Positions 10,441 through 21,249 of a stretch of DNA of 47,943 bases are shown here, one piece after another (the stretch's first letter is position 1; every line of letters begins with the position of its first letter). The position numbers and the translations under genes are program-made. Under the pieces are notes generated by a model. It did not search any database, was not told where the DNA came from, and saw nothing but the letters and a program-made list of their open reading frames with translations. This DNA comes from Nemertoderma westbladi. Lineage: Eukaryota > Xenacoelomorpha > Nemertodermatida > Nemertodermatidae. The DNA lies in assembly GCA_032718475.1 (NCBI GenBank), contig JAUCBJ010003212.1, forward strand, positions 64,001 to 111,943, read 5' to 3'.

Positions 10441-11620
10441 TTATCCGCATCTTCAAGGCAGGGTCCTTTCAGAGGTGTTTGTAGAAAGTCATGGGCTGTC
10501 CATCATGCTTATTTTCTCCATGGGGCTGCCAAATCACACTACAACTACTATTGGCATGCTGCATTGTGGATGCATTATATATATTAAGAATGCGGTGCCG
10601 ATGTACAAGGCTGAGATAACTCCCTCTTGAAATGACTCCCCAGTCATCTCAGCCTAGGCTGAGAACACTCCTCAGTTGTCTCAGCCTAGGCTGAGATAAT
10701 GGAGGAGAGAACAATCCCCTTACGCAGAGATGACTCCCCTCTGGCTGAGATGATTCCACTAATTGAGTTATAATTAATAACCATACCTGTGTAATTTTCA
10801 TATATTGCATTGAGATATCATTTATTGTTTTGGTTAGAAAAGCCCGCCACTGTATCCTTCTCCTTTCCGTTAATTAAGAACTCTAGGGAGAAAACTGGTG
10901 AGTGTTCTCAGCCTAGGCTGAGGCGACGGGGAGTCATATTTGGTGAGGAGTTATCTCAGCCTGTTACACCGGCTTGACAATTTGGCTCCGCTACAACTCC
11001 CTATCACTCATGACATTTTTAGATCATCCGCATCTTCAATGGCATGTGTCCTTTAAGAGGCGTCTCAAGAATACCATGGGTTGTCCACCATGCTTATTCA
11101 CTCCATGAAGCTGCCAAAGGACAAGATTATGCACTGGCTGGTCTTCATGGCAAAAGCAATGCCTGCAAAGCGGGAGGCGGCTCTGTATTCAAGTGTCAAG
11201 CTATGGGAGACTAATGGTACACCTTCAAAGTTGTATAGAGTCTGAATAGAGATGTGTTCATTGTACTTGACGCAATAAATCAGCATTCTTGTGAAAGGGC
11301 CGTGCATCGATATGGTATCCTTTGCAGTTAGAGCCCAGCATGGACCCCCCCCCCCCCATATGAGAGTACTTGTAGTACTCCTGTCCAAATAATCGAACCT
11401 TGAGGTTCTGTTTTATTCTATAGGACATCCAAAACCTGGACAGACTATTTAACTCTGCCCATGCCTTCCCCTTATGTATCCGACTGACGTCTGTCATAAT
11501 TTTTGTCTTTTTGGAGTTAATAAAAAGACCAACACTAGAAGCAATATCCTGCTCCAATGAGCAGAGGAGCCTTTGGGCTCCCTCTAGTGATTCTGACAGT
11601 ACCCCAAGTTCCCATCTTCC
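10435..11620 (-). pseudogene. LINE 3' fragment(s), copy A, interrupted by a palindromic array
   Basis: 10435-10545 and 10965-11620 both match the minus-strand LINE whose better copy is at 31604-33420. The blocks covering ATCATCCGCATCTT, TTCACTCCATG and AGAGCCCAGCATGGA recur in the same order. 10550-10600 matches that LINE's 3' terminus, with a short CTA tail. Minus-strand frames carry remnants of the RT thumb and C-terminal region (for example RLLCSLEQDIASSVGLFINS in 11258-11623). A C-run at 11346-11357 replaces part of the sequence. Confidence 0.75.
10608..10962. mobile_element. Modular palindromic array inserted in a LINE 3' end
   Basis: The outer ends are perfect inverted repeats (AGGCTGAGATAACTCC / GGAGTTATCTCAGCCT), with further similarity outward (TGTACA / TGTTACA). 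Inside, the junction CTCAGCCT|AGGCTGAG recurs at 10647-10664, 10679-10696 and 10907-10922. This divides the segment into four modules (10608-10655, 10656-10687, 10688-10914, 10915-10962), each starting AGGCTGAG and ending CTCAGCCT. The LINE sequence resumes on both sides (GGTGCCG ... CCGGCTTG). It is non-coding. Confidence 0.75.
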
Positions 11621-11760
11621 CACCTACCTTCCCATATTTCTACATCTTTTCATTCAATCTTTCCACCATAATTTATAATTATGTAATATAATAATTATTT
11701 ATTTAATGATTCATGATTTTAAAATGACTTTTTTTTATTATTTATTAGCCTCAACGATAA

Positions 11761-12333
11761 CGTTTGATGACAAAGGAAAATAAATTATTCACAGCAGTTA
11801 ATAGAATCACTCGCATAGAGATTATTAAATTGATATTTGATTCAGACAGGATACTTGATTCTCAGGATGATATAACCTTTCAGTAATGTTCTGACACTTT
11901 GTTATCGAAAAAACTACCAGCAACATTAAAAAAATACATGAGACGTAAAGTACTCCCGCTGTTATCAGGTTATGTATGGGAACCGAAATAGCTCGGGGTA
12001 GTTGATAAATTCTGGGATAATAATAATAACGAATCAGCCAATCGCGTCTTCAAACAGGCGTTCGATTCGAAGCCACGGCCCCTGACTGAAATTGTCAAGC
12101 TTTTGATAGATGTAGTTAGAACCAAACAAAGAGATGTTGAAAGGGCTGTTATTGGAAATGGACAATATCGACTCTCGGGATGTTTGAAAAGGTTTGCAGT
12201 GGGAAAGTCCAAATGGGTAGGAATGGATGGCGTAACAAGAACTCATCATTTAATTAAAATGCAGACCTATAAACTTCGAGAAATTCAAATCGTTACCTCA
12301 ATGGATGAAATGTTAGCAGCCAGGACAGCGTAA
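11761..12333 (+). pseudogene. MULE-type transposase fragment
   Basis: A single frame contains a TAA (about 11890) and a TAG (about 11987). It encodes a segment with LPATLKKYM, then FWDNNNNESANRVFK, then VVRTKQRDVERAVIGNGQYR. The NNN-ES-N..K block followed by a Q..D..RA..G.G.Y segment resembles the region around the last acidic catalytic residue in Mutator-like transposases of invertebrates. Only this C-terminal portion is present. The family call rests on motif memory. Confidence 0.45.
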
Positions 12334-12349
12334 GAGAAAGCGAGACGTT

Positions 12350-12492
12350 TGGTGCATTTCTCATTAACTCAGTAATATAAATGGACTATAATCATGAACA
12401 GTTTTCTTGCATTTTTCGTTAACTCAGTATTATAAATGGACTATATCATGAACAGTTTCCTTGCATTTCTCGTTAACTCAGTAATATAAATA
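12350..12492. repeat. Three copies of a ~60 bp tandem unit
   Basis: TTGCATTTCTCGTTAACTCA followed by GTAATATAAATGGACTAT recurs three times with small indels. Confidence 0.85.
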
Positions 12493-12814
12493 TATAAATA
12501 AAATATATATAAATTATTGAACTAAAACAGTAAAATCTGAGTAAGATTCTGAGTTTAATTCTCTGAGTAAAACAGTTGTTATTCTCTTAGACTTTATTGA
12601 ACTAAAACAGTTGTTATTCACTGTTATTCACAATTATATAATTAATTATGATATTGCAATGCTAAAAATAACTACGTAAATGTTAACTAATACACTAATA
12701 CTGTACAATACATCCAATAATAAATACTTCAATAAATATTTCGATTCAATTTTGTTATTTCAATAACTAGGTATATAAAGTAGTACTTTAAATAGGGGGA
12801 CATTAATGCAATCG

Positions 12815-12960
12815 TTATTAATCCCACTCCAGTGCAAAATCGACGCAAATAACAATGGATTACTTCCAAAAATAATACTTCCCTAACCTGTTCAATTGAT
12901 ATTAGTTTATTGTTTTGGTTAGAATAACGTGTCAGTTTAACTAGCTCCTTTCCATTAAAT
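12815..12960. repeat. Dispersed repeat (GACGCAAATAAC and GTTTTGGTTAGAA blocks)
   Basis: The first half resembles 3425-3515 (TCGACGCAAATAAC, then TATTGAYATTAGTTTA). The second half (TTATTGTTTTGGTTAGAATA then ...CTCCTTTCC) resembles 9897-9945, 10828-10877 and 26060-26115. Confidence 0.65.
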
Positions 12961-12984
12961 TGATGCATTAATTCAATGTTGCCA

Positions 12985-14268
12985 ATGCCTTCTCAACTTA
13001 CGTAACCGAAGGTGCTGACCTCCGGATCTATGATTCAAGTACAAAAGTCATCTACATGCTAAATTAAGCCATCCCTGGACCTTATACCCTTACGATCAGA
13101 CATCTCTTGAAGGCTATCAGGGATCACTGTCATAATTGTGGTCTTCTTGGAGTTTACAAAAAGACCAACAATAGAAGCAATCTGCTCCAACCTGCTCCAA
13201 TCCGGCTCCTTTGTGCTCCCTGTAGTGATTCTGAAAGTACTCTTAAGTCATCAGAAACATCAGATCAGTTAGGTACTTTGCTGGATTTCCTATAGTTCTT
13301 GTGCCAGTCCCCCCGACTGGCACCCCATCTTTAAGATGGTGTAAGGATATACGTCAAACATAATCTGCCACAATTATAAAAAAGAATAGTGCAAGTGTGT
13401 CACCCTGGAGGACTCCCCATAAGATTTCGAAAGCGATTTCGAAAAAGATTTCGGGAGCTGTGTCACCATCAGCAGTAGAAACAAACGTGGTGGAACCATT
13501 GTACAGTGATCTGATAGCTGCCTGAACATACATGGTCGGAAGACTGAGTCGAAGGTCTTAAAGAAGTGAACAAAGGTAATAGCCAGATGACTGTCTTCGA
13601 TTATTCTTCTAAGTAGGTTCTAAATAGGTTCCATGTTCCTATGACCTTTTCGGAACCAATTTTGGTTCCCACGTAACAGTCTCTCAACAGGACCCCAGAT
13701 GCAATTTAATATAATTATTTTGTATAGCTTTGCAGCAATCGAGATTAATGAATTTCCACGAAAAGATCCATAGGTTGTAAGGTTGCCCTTCGTTGGAGCA
13801 TGGACCCATCTATTTGTTTTCAGTTCTTGAGGGACTCTCTTTGTCCTATACATGTCCGCAATGATGGGGTGAATGAAGTCCAAACACGCAGGAATTTTAA
13901 AGACCTCAAAGGGCACACCATCTACTACAGTACACTGTTGTGATTGGTCTTGATGCTTCTTGGGGCAGTCTTGACTTCAGCAAAGGAGATGTCACCAATG
14001 GGGATATCTGTGAACACAGACTCAGATACACGATATACCTCAAAGTTATCAGGCAATACCCTGTCATTGCTTAGAAGCTTCTCAAAGTGGGCCTTTCAAC
14101 CATTGAGGCGTTCAGCGGGAGGTTCAGCCTTAACCTTGTTGGTTGGTTTGATTTTCCTCCCAGTGAGCAGGTTTATTGATTTCCATGCCTGGGCTGATTA
14201 CTTCAGCATTGTTAATGGCATCAACCTGCTTATTGATAAGTTTCCTAAGATTAGTACTGCCTGTTAAC
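12985..14268 (-). pseudogene. LINE fragment, copy B
   Basis: This is a degraded minus-strand copy of the LINE at 31604-33420, covering the RT from the INLLTG-upstream region through the thumb, with many frameshifts. The best frame, 13620-13916, reads the RT fingers (VPQELKTNRWV..PTKGNLTTYGSFRGNSLISIAAKLYKII). The plus-strand frames over 13944-14267 are shadows of it. Confidence 0.75.
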
Positions 14269-14281
14269 CCTATTAACCCCA

Positions 14282-14305
14282 GGGGGGGGGGGGGGGGGGG
14301 GGGGG
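14282..14305. repeat. G homopolymer (24)
   Basis: Uninterrupted run of 24 G at the border between LINE copy B and the satellite-like tract, preceded by TTAACCCTATTAACCCC. Confidence 0.95.
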
Positions 14306-14579
14306 TCAATATGACGTCCCATGGTTTTTTTTATATAACTCTGAAACAAATGGGCAGATGGGAATCGGAAATTTTATGACTTTTCCTAAAGATCTATTGC
14401 ATTCCTAATAGTGAAAACGGTTTTCAAAAATATTGAGAAGATTTCGAGTTATAGCACCATTTTTTAACCCTACTTTTGGCACTTTTTTTAAGACGTTTTT
14501 TGAAAATTACATTTCATGAAATATGATTTGTAACATCTCTAATTTTGATTTACACAGCTTTTTTGGTGTTTGCAATTAG

Positions 14580-15060
14580 ATAGAATTCAATAAATTAATT
14601 TAGAAATTTCAAACTTGTTTTTTTCAGTGAGAGCCAAATTTTGGTGCCAGCACCAAATTTTGAATTATGTCAATTTTGTAAATTCATTGTTTGAACCTGT
14701 TTTTTGCGCAATAGGGTTTTTTTGGGGTTCTGCTTTCGATAGAATATATACGAATTGCACCAAGCGTATCAAACTTGTATTTTTCGGTGCTGTGTGCAAA
14801 ATTTGGTGCTAGCATGAAATTTTGAAAATTTTTTCAATAGTTCAATAGATTGTGACAATTTATTTCTCGCATTTTAAAGGTTTATGGCGGTTCTAAATTC
14901 AATGGAATAAATAATTATATAACTAGACATCTCGTACTTATATTTTTCGGCATTGGGTGAATATTTTTGTGCCAGGAACAAGTTTTTTAAAATAAGCAAA
15001 TTGATCAAGATATTGTATCATCTTGTTTCTTGCGTTATACGGGTTTTTGAGGGTCGTGAA
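14580..15060. repeat. Diverged ~158 bp tandem units
   Basis: Three related blocks carry CAAACTTGT-TTTTTC-G...TTTTGGTGC (about 14607, 14768 and 14925), spaced about 157-160 bp, each followed by a TTGTAAATTC/TTTCTTGCG-like segment. They are AT-rich and non-coding. Confidence 0.6.
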
Positions 15061-15084
15061 TAACTTAGTAATGTATTCCATTAG

Positions 15085-15395
15085 AATCAGCGCCCCAGGA
15101 AACTTGAAAATGTGAATTTATAGCATCGTATAAGTGATTTAAACACTCAGGTATTTTAAAGACCTCAGGGGGAACACCATCTACTCCACTGGCACGATTG
15201 GTCTTAATGCTCTTTGCAGCAGCCTTCACTTCTGCAAAGGAGATATCGCCAATGGGAATATCTGGGAGTACAGACTGAGACACTTTTACTTCTATAAAGT
15301 TATCAGGCAATACCCTACCTTTATTGAGGAGCTTTTCAAAGTGGGTCAAAATGTTAGGAATGCAATTCCCATGCATTTGTCCAAAATGCATTTGT
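15085..15395 (-). pseudogene. LINE fragment, copy C (N-terminal RT region)
   Basis: The minus-strand frame 15065-15391 reads VLPDNFIEVKVSQSVLPDIP and ...AAAKSIKTNRASGVDGVPPE, nearly the same as the 33289-proximal part of the 31604-33420 LINE. It breaks off at FKIPECLN. It overlaps the region covered by copy B, so it is a separate copy. Confidence 0.8.
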
Positions 15396-16320
15396 CATTC
15401 CCTGTAAAATTTATGTAATATTGTTAGCGGATGTTCGCCGTCAAGGTATCCAATAGGGCATACCAGCAAAGGGATGATGCAATAGGGCCAGCTGGGCAGT
15501 GGACTAACAATCCACCTCAGTGGGCAGAGGCTAGCAGAGCCCGTTAGGGAGAGGTTTATGGTGTGATAATGTAGCCAATGGGATGGCTGCATGTGGCAGC
15601 TTTGAGAGTGTATTGATCACAGGCCAATAAATGTATTGGCCGCCTATATTTTACCCTTTATATTAAAGGTCATGTGCATTGTGCAATCAGTTGGCATTTA
15701 GTCCGTGTAGTAGAGGTGAAATAGTTTTCCACTGCTGTTCTCTGCTATCATCACTACCGGTACACTGTATTGCAGACGATTAATAGTAACATTCACTGAA
15801 ACAAACTCTATTATTTTACCGTCCTATGGCTATTATTTTACCGTCCTATGGCCAAGTCAGTCAGTCCCACCACTCAGCATTAGCCAGCGCGTGCATAGGG
15901 AACATCACAATCACAAAGTCAAATGGTTGGGATCGCAGGCCAAATTTTTTTTTTAATTTTATTTTGAATGGTGAGCTTTCATGAGAGCGCTTATATTAAC
16001 TAAAACTAATAATATTCTAAAATTAATATAATAATATTCTATTCTATTTTTTAATATTATCTAATAATATTCTAGAATAACATTTATTTTTTTTTTCCAT
16101 TATAAAATGAGTACACCATGGCATCTTATATTTGAATTTACAGACAAGATAAACAATCATATTATCCTAAAGTACTGTAATGACATTCCAACTGTTTATT
16201 TTCCTCTCATCAACTTCTTCCATCCAGCTGCAACATCGAATTGATTAGATATCGACTTTCCCACTCCTTTCTTCCCACACCCCTTCGATCTTCCTCTCTT
16301 TCCTTTCTTCTTCCCCTTTC
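15396..16320. other. No gene seen
   Basis: The stretch holds a direct repeat of TATTTTACCGTCCTATGGC (about 15815 and 15834) and an AT-rich patch of TAATATTCTA units (16008-16080). No credible coding frame was found. Confidence 0.45.
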
Positions 16321-16321
16321 C

Positions 16322-16386
16322 TCCACGACTCCTTGATCTACTCCCTTTACCTCGACGACTCTTTGATCTACTCCCTTTACCTCGGC
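16322..16386. repeat. Two copies of a ~36 bp tandem unit
   Basis: CGACTCYTTGATCTACTCCC followed by TTTACCTCG is repeated in a pyrimidine-rich region. Confidence 0.85.
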
Positions 16387-16396
16387 GAGAATAACT

Positions 16397-17095
16397 CTAT
16401 TCCACAGCGCTGATTGAACCCCGAACACAAAGGGCATTCCCTCTCACTATGGCTATCCCGATGCGTTGCTTCAGCCACAAGCTCTCGCGTGGGTCTCCTG
16501 ACTCCGCTATGAGTCTTCGGCCAAGATCTTTTAACACGCTGATGGTGGATGGACCGAATACTCCTGTGGTCTCGAAGGCCAGGGGTTCGAATTGGTACTG
16601 CTGACCCAAATTGCGGTATTTCACATGCTTTAGCTCCTCCGCTGCTGCTGATGCTGAGGATGGCTCAATGGCAGAGCGAATAATGTGGGATGGGGCAAAG
16701 GTATCCACACATGTAGCATCCCATACCAGGCACCGGCCTTTCGAGTAGGGGTAGATGGTCATACCATCAGGACGTTTCCCATCTCCCCTATCCAACCCAG
16801 TAGGTTCCAGGACAGATGGTAGACCAGCTCTGCTCAGTGAACGTTTCAGCACATCGTTGAGAGCTGCATGACGTGGGAACCTACCCATGCTGTTTCGGCA
16901 GGACAGTGCATGGTGCCCAAGAATATCCACTTCCTTGCCACACTTGCAGGTGTGTTTATGGCAGATAGGTGCACCAACTGTCTGTGCTATACCAATTCGA
17001 AGAGCTTCCGGATCCAAATTCGACCCTAAAGATGGAATAGGGGTCGCATGAAGCCAAAGCCCACTCTCCACTCTAGAATTGAGTATAATAAACAT
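16397..17095 (-). pseudogene. LINE C-terminus: zinc knuckle plus restriction-like endonuclease domain
   Basis: A 232-residue open frame with no reverse transcriptase attached. It shows a zinc knuckle (C50, C52, H61/H62, C66), then RH..LN and a core of KRPDG (D110), LVWD (D126) and DT (D131) with nearby E153/K156. This pattern fits the PD-(D/E)xK-type endonuclease at the C-terminus of site-selective non-LTR elements (R2/R4/Hero-like). The end reads QR(I)GIAIVRGNA, also familiar from such proteins. It is truncated at the 5' side near 17095. The nuclease assignment is inferred from motifs. Confidence 0.6.
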
Positions 17096-17481
17096 TAGAT
17101 TTATAGTGATTTACATCTTAAAATTGACACCTTAGTATTTTGATAATATCTCCGGAAGTTATTGGTGAAATTTAAAACAGTTTTCAGATTCGGATTCTGC
17201 GAATAATTTCGGATTATGGATATATATAGATAAAGGCGTTTCTAATGATATCCAGATTACATTCCAAAGTCGAAAAATAAAGCCGACTGAGGTGGCTAAA
17301 TATTGCCAAAAAAGACCAGTTTTAAAGGCTTGTTTTATTGAAAAAGTTCAGAAATTGATAAATCAGGCTCTACCAGCAAATCACAGTTCTCAATTTCATG
17401 CATGTCAACACTGCATTCAGATTCAATATCATGATTATCTAATAGAGTTATATAATAATGGCCTTTGGCTCTTTGAAATGT

Positions 17482-18001
17482 ACTACTACTATTTCTAGGT
17501 CGAGTGAACTCGGACAGTGGAAATGATATCCTTCCAGGCTTCCCGATTCTCCATAGTTGTCGCAATTTCGTTTCTGCCAAGTTGAGTATCCCTTTCAAGT
17601 TGATCTATATATGTCATGGCCGGTCGTCCACGACTACGCTTTCCATGAGTTGGTTGCCAGAGAAGTAGATCTGGTATGACCTCGTCTTTACTTCGCCAGC
17701 AGTGCCCACTGAATCTAGATCTGCGTTCACAGAGGGTGGTTGATACAGGTGCTATTGTACCATAAAGCTCAGCTCGGCGTTTGTTGTCTCCAGCTGATGT
17801 TTAGGGCTGCCCTTAGTAGTCTTGTGTAGCAACCATCAATTCGTTGTTCAAGTGATTTAGTAAGTGTCCAGGTCTCACCCCCGTATAAAAATACACTTTC
17901 CACTGTGGCTCGAAAGAACTTAGTCTACTTTTTCCTTCGTATGTCTGTTGTGCAAATTGTATTGACAAGAGGTCTCTCATATGCTTCGGCTTGTTGCCCA
18001 A
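17482..18001 (-). pseudogene. RTE-like LINE 3' fragment, copy F
   Basis: The minus strand reads LYGGETWTLTKSLEQRIDGC, then RGRPAMTYIDQLERDT and ENREAWKDII across frames. This is the thumb and C-terminal end typical of RTE-like elements. It ends at a (TAG)n-like tail (TACTACTACT on the plus strand). A second copy of the same 3' part lies at 36735-36990. Confidence 0.7.
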
Positions 18002-18567
18002 TTGTCCTCTTCTTTGGATAATAAATGTTAAAAAAAAAACTTAGTTAAGTCAGTATATTAGCAAACGAGCCAATTAAGGCTATTGTTGAATTACACAGAA
18101 ACCGCTGCACTGCGCTGGTGGGCAATAATACTATAACAGGATGATATAATTATGTGAAATATACGCACCAAGCAATAAACCTATCTTAGATATAAACAAT
18201 GGTGAGATATTCTAAAAAAAAGTAATTGTGACAACTCAATAATGACGACAGTAGATAATTTACAAAACCAGCAAGAGAGTTACAACCATATGGTTAAGTA
18301 ATAGACTTCTAATACTAAAAATATAGATTATATCTGTGAATAAGTGTAGGATTATTTTTCTAGTATGTTATTGATGCATCGTACTAACACAATAGAATGT
18401 CACAATCATGCGATAATGTATATGACTCTTGACCCCAGCAGGTCCCAGCTACAATTTAAGCACATTACAGTACAAGAAAGAAAAAACAAGAAATTGCAGA
18501 TAAGGAATTGCATGTACAGTAGTCAAACAGCAACTAACAATGATTGTTACCCACAAATCTAAGCAGG

Positions 18568-19446
18568 TTAGGGATTTCTCATCTTAGTAGCTTTTATAAT
18601 GTAAATTCCTAAATTAACCAGCACAGAACTGTTAGATTCGATTAGCAAATCATAATATTTATAAACTGAAGGATGGTGGTGATAGTTCAGTGGGATTAAT
18701 TCATCCCTAATATTTTTTATAAAGGCTACATTCCAGGATGAAATGCATTTCGTCCTCAATTTCAGAATCGTTGCATTGGGTACACAACCTGTTTTCCCTG
18801 GCAATATTTGTCCATCTTCCTGTTTCAATACAGAGGTTATGGGAACCACATCTGAAGCGCGAGATGGCCCTATGTAGATTAGGATGGTCACCCAAGCTAC
18901 ATAGGTAAGATTCAGACCAAACCTATCCTTAACATAAAGAAAGCCCTTAGGCGATGCTGCCATATCAGCGTACCATGTTTGTATGTACTGGTCCTCTAAA
19001 GTCTCTTAACACTAGCTAAGAAGTAGATCTCGTCCGGAACACACTGTCCATCAAAAGCCCAGCTATTACCAGTATTATTTAAAAGTTCCTTTACTTGAGA
19101 GACCCAAGTTTTCCTGTTAACTGACTTAAGGGCTTATGCGTGCTTCAGTAACCTAAAATCAGGCAGCTTAATGATTTTTAACCAGAATTTTTTAATTGAC
19201 AATTTTCTTCTGATTTCCAGGGGGAAAACACCAACTTCCACATAGACGTTGAAGTTTGGAGTGTTAGCACGACAATTCCTCGACATCCTGACACGCATGG
19301 AAGCCCCAGACTTGGCTTCCATATTCTAGAATCGGCCTTATAAGAATGTTGTAAATAGATATCATTGTTTTTATAGACAAAAACGGGAATTCGTTGAAGT
19401 ATCCCAATAGTGAAAAGTATGCTTTGCTAGATTGTGCTGAAATCAC
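18568..19446 (-). pseudogene. LINE RT thumb and C-terminal zinc knuckle (collapsed element)
   Basis: 19264-19446 reads RPILEYGSQVWGFHACQDVE, as in RT thumb regions. 18707-18895 reads LHRAISRFRCGSHNLCIETGR, then LCTQCN and EDEMHFILEC, the usual C-terminal Cys/His knuckle. Frameshifts join the two. The catalytic RT core expected between this and the endonuclease at 19721 is missing, so the element has a large internal deletion. Confidence 0.7.
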
Positions 19447-19720
19447 ACAATGTGTTGAAAATATATTAGGACCCCCAATATCAAAACTCAGGCAAAGCTT
19501 AAGATATATATATCTATAGATCGTCCTAACATATAGTCAATTGTTGATTGGCCCATTTTATTAAAGAAAGTAAAATTACCAACAGATTTATCACTGCCAA
19601 TTCGGCGATTAAATATTCTTATACCTGAAGCAATACAAAGGCTAAAAGTCTATGGACCATATGTATTGACTACCATGTCCTTATTTGCTCTACTAGACTG
19701 AACACAACTAGTTGCAAGGT

Positions 19721-20374
19721 CTAAGTCGTCACATACATAATCATCGGGTAAATAATCCAATAGATTAGATAGGCCAAGCGAATCATTATCAATATAGTCA
19801 TTTCTACTGTAGTACCTGTTCTTGCGTTTAAGTCACCTACAATTAACAAATTTTCAGAATCACTTATAGCACTAATAGCATTCTCGATAAAATCGAAGGT
19901 TGATATGGGATCACTTTCTTGTGCAGTAGATTTTGAAGGCGGGATATATACTGCACATAATAGGAGACCTTGACCAGCTCTAACCCAGAGTAGGTCTTCG
20001 TGCGTGAAAATATCCTCCAGTGCGATAAAGGTGCTTAATTCCTGCTTATAATATATAATTATTCCGCCACTAAAACGTTTAGCACTTTTATGATTGGATT
20101 TACGACAATTTACAAAAAATTTATAACCAGGAATATCAACACTGTGAACAAAGTTAGGGTTCAACCAGGTTTCAGCACAGATAAATAGATCATATTTAAT
20201 AACAAGCTTCAAGAAGTTAGGATCACCTAATTTCGAAATTAGTCCATCAACATTTAAAAAACCCACGTTTAAGTATGCTGGTATAAAAGTAGAAGGTCCA
20301 CAAAAATCTGTGGAAGTGCAAGTGCTATCCACCACGTGAGTCAGGGGCGGTGAGCCAATTGGCAAAAACACCAA
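19721..20374 (-). pseudogene. LINE AP-endonuclease domain (N-terminal ORF2)
   Basis: The frame reads NVDGLISKL, FICAETWLNP, FSGGIIIYY, LLCAVYIPPSK and LLIVGDLNARTG, the ordered motifs of the exonuclease/endonuclease/phosphatase fold in LINE ORF2. The catalytic Glu of ETW and the GDLN Asp/Asn are present. It becomes out of frame after ARTG near 19800. It is the 5' part of the minus-strand LINE whose 3' part is at 18568-19446. Confidence 0.8.
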
Positions 20375-20435
20375 TTGGTGTTTATAGGGATGAGAGTGGT
20401 AGCCAAACTGTTATCCATAATAACATAATAAATAA

Positions 20436-20837
20436 CTATTTATCCATAACGTTAGTGTAACTTAACCTGGCTCCAATCGCAACTGGTGCAAGTGCGGGTA
20501 CAGAATTACCAATAGTCTGGTTGGACTTAATAGTTTCACTAGCACCTTTTTTGAATTTTTTCTGCTTTGGCTTCCTTTGTTTGTCCGAGTTTGTTTTTTT
20601 CTCTAAAACCTTTAAAGAATCATTGTTACTGTTAGTTCTGTGTTGCAAAGTTTCTAACCCACCAACGAAACTATTTGTTCTACGAGTGCGATTACGGTTT
20701 GACTTCCTAGTAACAGTTGTAATATCCATGTTAGTGTTTACATTTCCCTTTTCAATTTTGTGTAGTGAGGAATTCCCTCCTATCTTAGCAAGTTCCTCCG
20801 CAATATCTACAATACTTTTCTTATGAGATTTATTCAT
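20436..20837 (-). pseudogene. Possible ORF1 of the minus-strand LINE
   Basis: An open frame of 133 residues, strongly basic, Asn/Thr/Ser-rich and apparently disordered, lies directly upstream of the endonuclease on the same strand, where ORF1 would be expected. No domain is recognised. Its coding status rests on position and composition only. Confidence 0.35.
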
Positions 20838-20874
20838 GTACTTTACATTACCAGTGGAGCCCGGTACATTTAAT

Positions 20875-21105
20875 TGCTTGGAGCTGGGGTTTTTTCAATT
20901 AGTCTTCAAGTGCCTGGAGAGGTCTGATTTCCAGATGGTATCCATTTTTGATAGAGCATGCGCTGCCATAGATAGAGCATACCAAGCCTTGCGCTTTCCT
21001 AACTTCTATGTCCTTTTTGCTACTCTCTATCCATGATGCAAGGTACTGGAAGTTTGAAATGTAATATAGTGCCATATCCTCAATTTTTGAGATGACCAAC
21101 TTCTA
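20875..21105 (-). pseudogene. LINE RT fragment, copy E
   Basis: The minus frame reads SKIEDM, then YLASWIESSKKDIEVRKAQG. This is the segment after the FADD motif in RTE-like elements (compare YLGSWIRKSGEDLRIRKGKA in the copy at 31604-33420). Confidence 0.6.
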
Positions 21106-21249
21106 GTAATCCCATTGCATTGATATTACACTCATTCAATCCGCAATGATTGATTTAGTGGGGGGGTAGGAACCTTCAAAACTAGAGTAGAGTGATTCGT
21201 TCTTGAGATAATGTGCAGTAAGAATTGGATCATGGAATTCAACATTGGT

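Noticed and set aside
11098-11388. Independent 96-residue protein
   Set aside because: It is a shifted frame of the decayed LINE copy A, not a separate gene.
13944-14379. Plus-strand frames of 67-107 residues
   Set aside because: They lie antisense to LINE copy B, and the second crosses a G homopolymer. They are shadows.
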